Under the pieces are notes generated by a model. That model saw only the letters and a list, made by a program, of their open reading frames with translations, did not search any database and was not told the DNA's origin. From UBA4655 sp964585575 (lineage in GTDB: Bacteria > Planctomycetota > Planctomycetia > Pirellulales > UBA1268): DNA of 8,852 nt. This document shows, piece after piece, positions 1 to 6,165 of this stretch (its first letter is position 1; each line of letters opens with the position of its first letter). Position numbers and translations under genes: made by a program. Location: the NCBI GenBank assembly GCA_964585575.1, contig CAZPEM010000135.1, forward strand, positions 1-8,852, read 5' to 3'.

Positions 1-2642
1 TCGCGATACTGCGGCTCCTTGGCGAACTGCCGGAGGACGCGGATCGCTGCGACGATCTCCGCCGGATCCGCGCGGGATTCGAGCTTCCGGAGGGCGTCGG
101 CCACGCCACGGACCGTGACCGGCTGCCCGAACCGGAGCGTCTCCACGAGCATCCCGCGGTCGCCGGCGTCGGGCGCCTTGGCGACGACGTTCGCCACCGA
201 CTCCTGAAGCGCCGGCTCGTCCCACAGCTCGTGGAGGATCGGCCTCCGCTCCTCCGGAGGCAGCGCTTCCAGCAGGAGGACCATCTCCGGGGTCCAATCC
301 TCCACGTTCTCCCTGCCCACGCGGTCGAAGATCCGGCGGGCGGCACGGCCGCGGATGGCGTCGGGCAGTCGGCTCGCGAACAGGCTGTGATCGGGCAGGC
401 CGAGCCGCTCGTCGTCGGCGATCGCGCTCGCGAGGCCGGGATCGCGGTGCATGAGCTGGTCGCAGGCCTCCCCCACCCTTGCCGGCCAGAACCGGGCGGC
501 CTGCATGCCCGCGGCCCGCATCGTGTGATGGAGCGCGAGGAGGCCCGTCGCCGTGGCCCGCGTGACCGCCGCAGTGCGTTCGCCGGGCAGCCGCGAGAGC
601 ACGATCAGATAGTGGATCGAGTCTTCCACGGTGGTGGCGGCTGAGAGCAGCGAGGCGATCCGCTCCAGCTGCTTCGGCTGTTCGAGCTGCAGCATGCCCA
701 GCACGCGGGCGATCTCCCGATCCAGGTCCGCGGAGCCGCCAGGCAACGCGTCGACAAGCGTCCGAGCGACCCGCCCGAGCGCCGCGGGATCGTCGGGAAG
801 CTGACGGGCGGCTGCGTAGCCGGCGTACACGTCCGGCACCGTCGGCTCGACGCGGACGTCTCCCAGACACCGCTCGATCAGCCGCACGGCCTCGAGCCGG
901 TCGGCCGGCGACGCGGCCTCCGCAAACAGGTCCCGCGCGGTTTCGAGGTCAGGGTGACCGAGCTCGCCACGGAACGCACCCCTCCAGAGCATCGCCAGCC
1001 GGCCGGCCGGACCGGAATCGGCCGGCAGCGGGGGCGGGGAATCGAGCCTGGCAAGCACGGTGATCGCCGCGGACCGCAGGCAACGGGGCCGCGGCTCGAG
1101 GATGTCGGCCCAGTTGAGCTTCTGCTTCGCCACGACCGTCGCCGGCACGTGCAGCATCGCCTCCCAGGCATGACGGCGAACCCGCTCGTCGGCATCGTGT
1201 GTCAGTCGGGCGAGTTTGGCGGCCCGTTCGTCCGTGTCCCGTTGAACGCTCCGCCCCAGCGACCAGGCCAGCCGAGCCCGCAGCAGGCGGCTGGAATCGT
1301 CCGCAAGCGAAGCGGCGGCGGCCGCCGGCACGCCGGCGAACAGATCGGTGAGCACCTCGATCGCCCGCACCCGGGCGGCTTCCGGCAGCGTGTCGTCGAC
1401 CGCTGCCTTCACGAAGGCTTCGGCGCCGAGGTCTCGGGCGACCGGGAGCCATGCCGCCCGCGACCAGGCCGCCTGCGGCTGGTCGGCCGTCAGCACCCGC
1501 ACGAGCGGCGATGCCGCCGCCGCGGACTTTCTGGTCTCATCGTCCGCGGCGCCGACGTAGTCGATGCGATACACGCCCCCCTTCGTGCCGCGGCCGCCGA
1601 TGGCGATGTACATCTGCCCGTCGGGGCCGACTTCGATGTCGACCGGCGCGAAGCCGTCGCTGCCGACCGACTCCAAAAAAACCTCGCTCGTCGCCGCGCC
1701 GCAATCGCCGCGGATCTCCGGCTTGAGCGCATACACCCTGCCGAGGCTCCAGCAGAGGCTGAAGAAGCTCCCTCGATACCGCTCGGGAAACCGTCGATGG
1801 CGGTAGACGACCGCTCCGGTCGGCGAGCCGCGGCCCACCTCCGCCGCCCGGGGCACCGCGTCGAAAAACCATGGAGGCCGGTTCCAGCTCCGCTGCCAGC
1901 CGGCGAGCATCCAGCCGTGATGACGGCCGGTGGCGACCTCGAAGAGCCGCGTCGGGCTGTACCAGGGCAGATACTGGTCGCGCTCGCCGTCGGAGTCGAC
2001 GAGCCACAGCGAGCCGTCGGCGGTGAAGTCGAGGTCGTAGGGATTCCGCAACCCGTGGGCGAGGACGTCCGCCCGCGTGCCGTCGGCCGAGACGCGATAG
2101 ACCACGCCCTGGTGCGGGTCGGCGACCGGGGAAACCGCGTTGCGAACGTGCTCGCGGGTGACGCGAGCGTCGTTGCCGCAGGCGATATGGAAGCAGCCGT
2201 CGGGGCCGCGGACGATCCCGTTGGCGGAATGATCCGTTTCCACGTGCAGGTCCGCGAGCACCTCTCGTTCGCCGTCGGCCTTCCCGTCGCCGTTGCGGTC
2301 GCGATACCGCAAAAGGGCGTGGTCGCCGGTGCAGAGGAGGTCGTGCCCTTCGAATGCCAGGCCCCGGGCACCGCTCGCCGGGCCGGCGGCGAACTGCGTC
2401 GTCCGGTCGGCCCGGCCGTCGCCATCGTCGTCGTGGAGCGTCTTGACGTAGCCGCGACCGGAAACGACCACGCGGCCGCGCGGATCGAAGGTCATCGAAT
2501 AGACGTCGTGCACGAGGTCGTCGCCGGCGAACTGGCTCACCCGGAACCCGTCCGGCACGCGAAACTGCGCCGCGTCATCGGCCCTGGCGGCGACCGTTGC
2601 CAGGGCGACCGCAATGGTGAGCGAATGCCGCGTGGGGTGCAT
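1..2642 (-). CDS. PVC-type membrane-bound dehydrogenase (beta-propeller plus HEAT-like repeats), C-terminus beyond window
   Basis: This frame stays open from an ATG at 2642-2640 to the left edge, giving 880 codons with no stop. GGGAG at 2652-2648, five bases upstream, is a good ribosome binding site. Residues 1-21 form a Sec-type signal peptide ending in ARA, so the protein is exported. Residues 22 to about 362 read as a six-bladed, glucose/sorbosone-dehydrogenase-like propeller. Visible marks are the FRVPDGF opening (27-33), two Ca-binding-like loops DDDGDGRAD (71-79) and DRNGDGKADG (115-124), ETDHSANGI (135-143), HGLRNPYDLDF (196-206) and GRHHGW (239-244). From about 380 on, the chain is Ala/Leu/Arg-rich helical repeats of HEAT type, for example RRHAWEAM near 489-496. 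This order matches the Pirellula/Verrucomicrobium-type putative dehydrogenases (TIGR02604-like). Those usually end in a heme-binding CxxCH domain, which would lie outside the window; no CxxCH occurs here. The substrate is unknown. It probably has its own promoter, since 292 bp separate it from the next gene upstream. Confidence 0.9.
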   Translation of the reverse strand, partial: MHPTRHSLTIAVALATVAARADDAAQFRVPDGFRVSQFAGDDLVHDVYSMTFDPRGRVVVSGRGYVKTLHDDDGDGRADRTTQFAAGPASGARGLAFEGHDLLCTGDHALLRYRDRNGDGKADGEREVLADLHVETDHSANGIVRGPDGCFHIACGNDARVTREHVRNAVSPVADPHQGVVYRVSADGTRADVLAHGLRNPYDLDFTADGSLWLVDSDGERDQYLPWYSPTRLFEVATGRHHGWMLAGWQRSWNRPPWFFDAVPRAAEVGRGSPTGAVVYRHRRFPERYRGSFFSLCWSLGRVYALKPEIRGDCGAATSEVFLESVGSDGFAPVDIEVGPDGQMYIAIGGRGTKGGVYRIDYVGAADDETRKSAAAASPLVRVLTADQPQAAWSRAAWLPVARDLGAEAFVKAAVDDTLPEAARVRAIEVLTDLFAGVPAAAAASLADDSSRLLRARLAWSLGRSVQRDTDERAAKLARLTHDADERVRRHAWEAMLHVPATVVAKQKLNWADILEPRPRCLRSAAITVLARLDSPPPLPADSGPAGRLAMLWRGAFRGELGHPDLETARDLFAEAASPADRLEAVRLIERCLGDVRVEPTVPDVYAGYAAARQLPDDPAALGRVARTLVDALPGGSADLDREIARVLGMLQLEQPKQLERIASLLSAATTVEDSIHYLIVLSRLPGERTAAVTRATATGLLALHHTMRAAGMQAARFWPARVGEACDQLMHRDPGLASAIADDERLGLPDHSLFASRLPDAIRGRAARRIFDRVGRENVEDWTPEMVLLLEALPPEERRPILHELWDEPALQESVANVVAKAPDAGDRGMLVETLRFGQPVTVRGVADALRKLESRADPAEIVAAIRVLRQFAKEPQYR

Positions 2643-2702
2643 GCTGACTCCCGACCGAAGAAAAGGGCTCCGCGGCCTCGACAGCCGCGCGAGTTCACGA
2701 CC

Positions 2703-2881
2703 GAATTCCCCCTCATAATAGCATCGTGTGTGGGACCACCCGGCCTCCACAGCTTGCCGCCGGGGGTCGGCTCGAGGGGCCGGGGGGCGTCGCGACTCCG
2801 TCCTGCATGAACCGTTGGACGCATCAGGACGGCCGATCTTGGCTCCGCGTCGAAGGAGGGTTTTTGGGCGGAATTCCCCCT
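2703..2881. repeat. 11-bp direct repeat pair (2703-2713 and 2871-2881)
   Basis: The sequence GAATTCCCCCT occurs at 2703-2713 and again at 2871-2881, in the same orientation and 168 bp apart, both inside the gap upstream of the dehydrogenase gene. The copy nearer the gene lies just downstream of the TATTAT element, about where transcription would start. It could be a paired regulator site or chance. Confidence 0.3.
2715..2720 (-). promoter_or_regulatory. Candidate -10 element for the dehydrogenase gene
   Basis: On the minus strand this reads TATTAT, five of six bases of the bacterial -10 consensus, in otherwise GC-rich DNA. It lies about 73 bp upstream of the ATG at 2642. No TTGACA-like -35 is seen 16-18 bp upstream (minus-strand sense), so the sigma factor is uncertain. 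The call rests on composition and position only. Confidence 0.3.
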
Positions 2882-2934
2882 TGAAAGCAAGGCTCGTGCC
2901 GGGGGCGCGTTCCGGGGCCACGGTTCAGTTGGCG

Positions 2935-3897
2935 TTACCGCTCCTTTTGCGGCAGTCCCTGGCGTTCAAGGATCTGTCGTAGATCCGAGAACGTGTTCGT
3001 GAACGCTCGGAGCAGCTTTGCCTGCCGCGGGCTGACAGCCGAGGCGAGCCTGTCTTTTTCGATCCGCGTGAGGGACAGGGCGACGAGTTGGGGGCCGAGT
3101 TGTATCGCGGTCAACCGCGATCGACCGCCGCTTGGCAACTGCGGCCGCTCGGCAAGAAGCAGAGACTCGAGGTTCTCGTGTTGCTTCTCGTCGAGGCCGA
3201 GCACGTCGTCGAACTGGACCATCACGCGGGCGACGATCGTCCGCCACAGGAAGTCCAGCGAAGCGTCCGTCTCGGTAGCGAGCCGGGCATGCTGCTCGGG
3301 TGCGAGCGTCGTCGGCAGGGCCTTCATGAACAACGACTCTCCGTTGGAGAGCAGATCGAGTTGTTTGCGGCAGGCCTCGACGTCCGCCCGAAACGCCTTC
3401 ATCCGCTCCGGCCACGCCCCGTCCCGCTGGTTCAGCTTCATGCCGAGATATTTTCGACGCACCGGGTCGATCGCATCGGCGGTGCGTCGGGCGTCCGATT
3501 CGATCGCAAGCCGCAGTTTTCGTCGCTGGGGCTCGGTGAGGCCGCCCAACGAGTCGATCCGCGCGAATGGTTCCTCGGCAATCCTGAGAACCCTCGCCAG
3601 GCTCGTTGACGCGGCATCCGCCCCGGTGGTCTCCGCCGGCGGTGCGGTCGCAGGGGCGTTGGCTCGATGGATGAACGGGTTCTTTCGTTCGGGTTCTGGT
3701 TCGAAGACGGATCGATCGAAGTTCTCACCGAAGTCCCAGGTGGCGGTCTGCCTCTGCCAGGGGGTCACGGGCGGCGGTTCATCGACCAGGAGATCATCCT
3801 CCGCGTTCGCGACAGCCACGACCGCGACGCCGATCATGATCGCGACGACCCTCTCCGCCCAGCCTGTCCCGGCTGGCTTCCACCGCGGCCCTCTCAT
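2935..3897 (-). CDS. Secreted helical LTxxQ-like planctomycete protein, second gene of the pair
   Basis: This encodes 320 residues, with ATG at 3897-3895 and TAA at 2937-2935. Residues 1-32 are a signal peptide (hydrophobic VVAIMIGVAVVAVA, cleavage after ANA), so the product is exported. An acidic/Pro-rich linker (33-95) is followed by mainly helical sequence with LTxxQ-like turns: LTEPQRRKL (120-128), LAPEQHARL (198-206), LDEKQHENL (235-243) and SPRQAKLL (289-296). Such turns occur in CpxP/Spy-type periplasmic proteins, but overall similarity to those cannot be judged here. From memory, planctomycete genomes carry hypothetical proteins of this kind, often two side by side. The C-terminal half aligns with that of the neighbouring gene product, suggesting paralogy. 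The usual ATGA overlap with the upstream stop is replaced by a 23-bp duplication. In-frame GTG codons at 3909 and 3906 are alternative starts. Function is unknown. Confidence 0.85.
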   Translation of the reverse strand: MRGPRWKPAGTGWAERVVAIMIGVAVVAVANAEDDLLVDEPPPVTPWQRQTATWDFGENFDRSVFEPEPERKNPFIHRANAPATAPPAETTGADAASTSLARVLRIAEEPFARIDSLGGLTEPQRRKLRLAIESDARRTADAIDPVRRKYLGMKLNQRDGAWPERMKAFRADVEACRKQLDLLSNGESLFMKALPTTLAPEQHARLATETDASLDFLWRTIVARVMVQFDDVLGLDEKQHENLESLLLAERPQLPSGGRSRLTAIQLGPQLVALSLTRIEKDRLASAVSPRQAKLLRAFTNTFSDLRQILERQGLPQKER

Positions 3898-3934
3898 GGT
3901 GTCCACCACGGCCCTCTCATGGTGTCCACCACGG
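3880..3934. repeat. 23-bp tandem duplication at a gene junction
   Basis: The unit at 3903-3925 is repeated directly at 3880-3902 with one mismatch (a to g at the sixth base). A further partial match of nine bases follows at 3926-3934. The unit contains the stop of the upstream gene and the start of the downstream gene, both read on the minus strand. Because 23 is not a multiple of three, the two ATGs lie in different frames. Confidence 0.9.
3894..3920 (-). CDS. Possible 8-codon mini-ORF between the paired genes
   Basis: The ATG at 3920-3918 overlaps the TGA of the upstream gene (3919-3917) as ATGA. It encodes MRGPWWTP and ends at TGA 3896-3894, which overlaps the ATG of the downstream gene (3897-3895), again as ATGA. 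The mini-ORF arises from a 23-bp tandem duplication. The peptide itself is probably not functional: its first four residues copy the downstream protein's start and its last four copy the upstream protein's end. It could let terminating ribosomes step from one gene to the next, or it could be an inert by-product. Confidence 0.3.
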   Translation of the reverse strand: MRGPWWTP

Positions 3935-4774
3935 GTCGTGCTGGGGCGGGAGTGCGATGGCATGAAAAGGGTTCGGGGCATGACGGGGAGCCTGGCTCGC
4001 GCCGGACTTTTCCAGCCAGGTCTTCCACGCGGTCCGCTGCCACGTGTTGAGGTGTGGAGCGATATGGCCGTCGGCAAAGTCGGGGGCCAGTCTGAAGAAG
4101 TTCGGATCGGTGAGCTCCCGGCTCCAGTCGTCTTTCCAGGCCCCTTCCAGGTCGGCCGCGATCGCGGCCCGCTGCGCGGTCGAGAGGTGCAGTTTTTCGT
4201 CGAGCCTGGCGACGATGCTTGCCCGTGCGGCGATGCCGCGGCGAGCCAGCCGGGCCGCTCGCTCCCGCTCATAGGCGGCAAACTCCTCCGGCGTCGCATG
4301 CGGTTTGACGGCCGCGTAGATCGCCTGCTGTACGTCCTGCCTGGCGTCGAACGGTTCGCCCTGTTGGCCGCCGAGCCAGAAGGTGGCGAGTCGCCGGGCT
4401 GCGGTTGCTACGGCCATCTTGCCGGCGGTGAAGATCTCCCGACGGGCGGCCGGCGAAAGGCTGCCGCAAGATCCCCTCACGAGCTCCAGTTCTCCATCGA
4501 CGAATATTTGAAGCTTCGGCTCGCAGTTCTTCGCGTAGAGCTCGAGCTGCTGCTGCCGCTGCGCGTGCGCGGCGGCTTTCTGGGCCGCTTCCGCGGCCAT
4601 GCCGCCGACGAGCGGATCGGGCTCGGCCGCCGACAGCCCGGCCGCGGAAAGAACAGCGATCGAACCGACGACCCACGCGGCGAGGGCATGCAGGAGCCGG
4701 ATCGAACCTCGCCCGGCCGTGGTGTGGCGAGCGACGACCGCGTTTCGTGGGCGGGGCATGACCTTCGAAACCAT
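3917..4774 (-). CDS. Secreted helical LTxxQ-like planctomycete protein, first gene of the pair
   Basis: This encodes 285 residues. The ATG at 4774-4772 was chosen because an AAGGGA-like ribosome binding site lies about nine bases upstream; an ATG five codons later is an alternative. A basic N-region (1-26) and hydrophobic stretch (27-48) end in SAA at 50, a likely signal peptidase I site. The mature part is alpha-helical and charged. It has two cysteines, C84 and C103, flanking a short segment, which could form a disulfide outside the cytoplasm. LSPAARREI (106-114), TPEEFAAYERERAARL (161-176) and LDEKLHLSTAQRAAI (191-205) resemble the spacing in the downstream product. LEGAWKDDW (209-217) and the following acidic/aromatic stretch recall a motif I remember from planctomycete hypothetical proteins. 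The gene is probably first in a two-gene operon with the downstream paralogue. No enzymatic motif is visible and its role is unknown. Confidence 0.85.
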   Translation of the reverse strand: MVSKVMPRPRNAVVARHTTAGRGSIRLLHALAAWVVGSIAVLSAAGLSAAEPDPLVGGMAAEAAQKAAAHAQRQQQLELYAKNCEPKLQIFVDGELELVRGSCGSLSPAARREIFTAGKMAVATAARRLATFWLGGQQGEPFDARQDVQQAIYAAVKPHATPEEFAAYERERAARLARRGIAARASIVARLDEKLHLSTAQRAAIAADLEGAWKDDWSRELTDPNFFRLAPDFADGHIAPHLNTWQRTAWKTWLEKSGASQAPRHAPNPFHAIALPPQHDPWWTP

Positions 4775-4836
4775 GCTGTCGTTTCCCTTCGATCTTGGCA
4801 GCTCGCGATCCTGGCAAGCAAACTACCGGGGAAAAG

Positions 4837-4842
4837 AGTATA
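4837..4842 (-). promoter_or_regulatory. Candidate -10 element for the secreted helical protein pair
   Basis: The minus strand reads TATACT here, five of six bases of the -10 consensus, in a short AT-rich patch about 63 bp upstream of the ATG at 4774. No good -35 hexamer is visible at 16-18 bp. An 11-bp palindrome (GTCCGACGGAC, 4852-4862) sits where the spacer and -35 region would be. The same octamer TATACTCT occurs at the tRNA-Asp promoter candidate. Confidence 0.4.
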
Positions 4843-4998
4843 TCTCCCCCAGTCCGACGGACGTTGCCGGGGGCCTTGTCGCTGGTTGGATCCGCAACGA
4901 AGAACGAGCGGTCTTGTCGGCAAGCAATCGCCGGCAAACTCGCCCTGGCTGCCTGTCTTGCCGCCCTTGTGGCAGCGAGCCTCTCCTGGGAACCGCTG

Positions 4999-5027
4999 TT
5001 GACGCCGCGTGATAGCACTCCTATCTC
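4999..5027 (+). promoter_or_regulatory. Candidate sigma70-type promoter for the lipoprotein gene
   Basis: TTGACG (4999-5004) matches five of six -35 bases. It is followed, after exactly 17 bp, by TATCTC (5022-5027), a weak -10. Transcription would start near 5034, giving a leader of about 34 bases before the ATG at 5068. Spacing and place are good, but the -10 is poor. Confidence 0.4.
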
Positions 5028-5067
5028 TCCGCCGGGCTTGTTTACCACCCGCAGGCAGGAGAACGGC

Positions 5068-6156
5068 ATGAACCTCCGAGGCCATCGGCCATCGCACGAA
5101 GTTGCTCGCTCGAGTTTCGCGGACCGCTGCCGCGGTCGTCATTCTCTGCCGGCGGCGATGTCCGGTCTCGTGGCGGTGGCGATCCTCGCGGTGTCGGGCT
5201 GCAAAACCGGCGGCACGGGCTCTCCGCTTGCATGGTGGCCGGGCAGCTCGAAGGGCTCCGCCGACAATGAGAAACTGGCTTCGGCCCCGTCATTCGACGG
5301 CAAGGTCGAAAAACCTTCCGAAACACAACGCCCCTACCCGACGACGACCACCCCGCAGTCCTACGCGATCGATGGGCAAAAGCCCCCATCGCTCGCATCC
5401 ACCGCCACCACCACCGCCCCGCCGGCTTCCGCCGGTGGGAACTCCCCCGACGCCTACGGGACGCGGGGTCCGGTTGCTGCCTCGAGCCAGGCTGCACCAT
5501 CGACGCCGGCCACACCCGGCGGCGTCGCTGCGCAGGTTGGCCCCTACCAGGGCTGGCCAGCAGGCGGCGGCCCGACCGCGACGGCTCCTCCGTCGCCGCC
5601 CCCTGCCCCGGCTGGATTGACCGCGACGCCCTCATCGCCCGCCACGCCTGCAACGGCAGGATCGTCCGCGGCGCTCGGCTTCGGATCCGCATCGTCGATG
5701 ACGCCCGACGCCCTCGAGCCGCCGGCCCGCTACGCCGACTCGCGGTTTGGCGAGGCAGCGGCGGCCGCGCCGAGCTTTTCCGCTGCGTCATCGTCGTCGT
5801 CGTCGTCGGCAACGGCGTCGGAGCCTGAGCCCTCGAGCCGCTACTCGACATCGGGAGCGAGCCAGTTTGGAAGCCAGCCGTTCGCGGCCGCGGCCCCTCC
5901 GCCGTCGCCTTCGGCCGCTCCGCCCCAAGCGGCATTGGGCGTCGGAGATCCCTCGGCCGTGCCGCCTCAAACAGGCGTGAATCGGCTGCGTGCGCCGAAC
6001 GGTTCGGCCGGACCCTCGACGCCCCCGGCCAGAAGGCCCGATCCCGGCTACCGACCTGGCGGCACGTCGACCTACCGTCCGAGCCAGGCGATCGTCGGCG
6101 AACCGGCCGACGACGGACCGGTCCGCCAGGCCTCGTTCCAGTCGCCGCTGCGGTAG
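5068..6156 (+). CDS. Pro/Ser/Ala/Thr-rich planctomycete lipoprotein
   Basis: This encodes 362 residues from an ATG with a strong AGGAG (5057-5061) six bases upstream. That site sets the start, although the frame stays open farther upstream. The N-terminus has an unusually long basic region, then a hydrophobic stretch (32-42) and the lipobox VSGC, so Cys45 is the probable lipidation site and the protein would be tethered to a membrane. A short ordered-looking part follows: WWPGS (56-60), SFDGKVEKPSET (75-86), YPTTTTPQSYA (90-100). The remainder is low-complexity Pro/Ala/Ser/Thr/Gly, including a seven-serine run (241-247). It ends in a tyrosine/arginine-rich motif, DPGYRPGGTSTYRPS (325-339), and RQASFQS. 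No catalytic domain is visible; an extended envelope or matrix-spanning linker role is an inference. The next gene starts 9 bp downstream, suggesting co-transcription. Confidence 0.85.
   Translation: MNLRGHRPSHEVARSSFADRCRGRHSLPAAMSGLVAVAILAVSGCKTGGTGSPLAWWPGSSKGSADNEKLASAPSFDGKVEKPSETQRPYPTTTTPQSYAIDGQKPPSLASTATTTAPPASAGGNSPDAYGTRGPVAASSQAAPSTPATPGGVAAQVGPYQGWPAGGGPTATAPPSPPPAPAGLTATPSSPATPATAGSSAALGFGSASSMTPDALEPPARYADSRFGEAAAAAPSFSAASSSSSSSATASEPEPSSRYSTSGASQFGSQPFAAAAPPPSPSAAPPQAALGVGDPSAVPPQTGVNRLRAPNGSAGPSTPPARRPDPGYRPGGTSTYRPSQAIVGEPADDGPVRQASFQSPLR
5788..5808 (+). repeat. In-frame serine trinucleotide repeat
   Basis: One TCA followed by six TCG codons encodes seven serines (residues 241-247) inside the disordered part of the lipoprotein. 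Changes by one unit would keep the frame, so such a tract could vary in length between strains without destroying the gene. Confidence 0.85.
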
Positions 6157-6165
6157 AGTCATGGC

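Larger units (their letters stand above)
2643..2934. other. Intergenic region upstream of the dehydrogenase gene
   Basis: These 292 bp lie between two minus-strand genes. I find no convincing coding sequence. The stretch holds a TATTAT -10-like element (2715-2720), two copies of an 11-bp sequence (2703-2713 and 2871-2881) and a weak 6-bp inverted repeat (2671-2676 with 2684-2689). No clear intrinsic terminator for the upstream gene is visible. The length suggests that the dehydrogenase is transcribed separately from the gene pair upstream. Confidence 0.5.

Noticed and set aside
2671..2689. Inverted repeat CGCGGC/GCCGCG upstream of the dehydrogenase with a nearby T run on the minus strand
   Set aside because: The stem is only six pairs and six bases separate it from the T run, so it is too weak to call a terminator or attenuator.
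954..2810. A 618-codon open frame on the plus strand
   Set aside because: It lies antisense to the dehydrogenase, whose frame gives a coherent signal peptide, propeller motifs and helical repeats. The plus-strand translation is Arg/Pro/Gly-rich with no domain pattern, as expected opposite a GC-rich gene.
2935..4299. Longer version of the second secreted protein starting near 4299
   Set aside because: The extra 134 residues overlap the upstream gene in another frame, are Pro/Ser/Arg-rich without structure, and would bury the signal peptide that begins at the ATG at 3897.
4852..4862. Palindrome GTCCGACGGAC near the -10 of the secreted pair
   Set aside because: A five-pair perfect inverted repeat is common by chance in GC-rich DNA. 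It could be an operator but nothing else supports it.
2993..5002. A 669-codon open frame on the plus strand
   Set aside because: It covers both secreted-protein genes and their promoter region in antisense. The translation lacks recognisable domains, while the minus-strand frames have signal peptides and ribosome sites.
4795..5067. In-frame upstream extension of the lipoprotein, including a hydrophobic Ala/Leu stretch encoded near 4930-4985
   Set aside because: The frame is open, but only a TTG begins it. A strong AGGAG and ATG at 5068 lead straight to a lipobox, a promoter candidate lies inside the extension, and a second signal-like stretch before the lipobox would make no sense.
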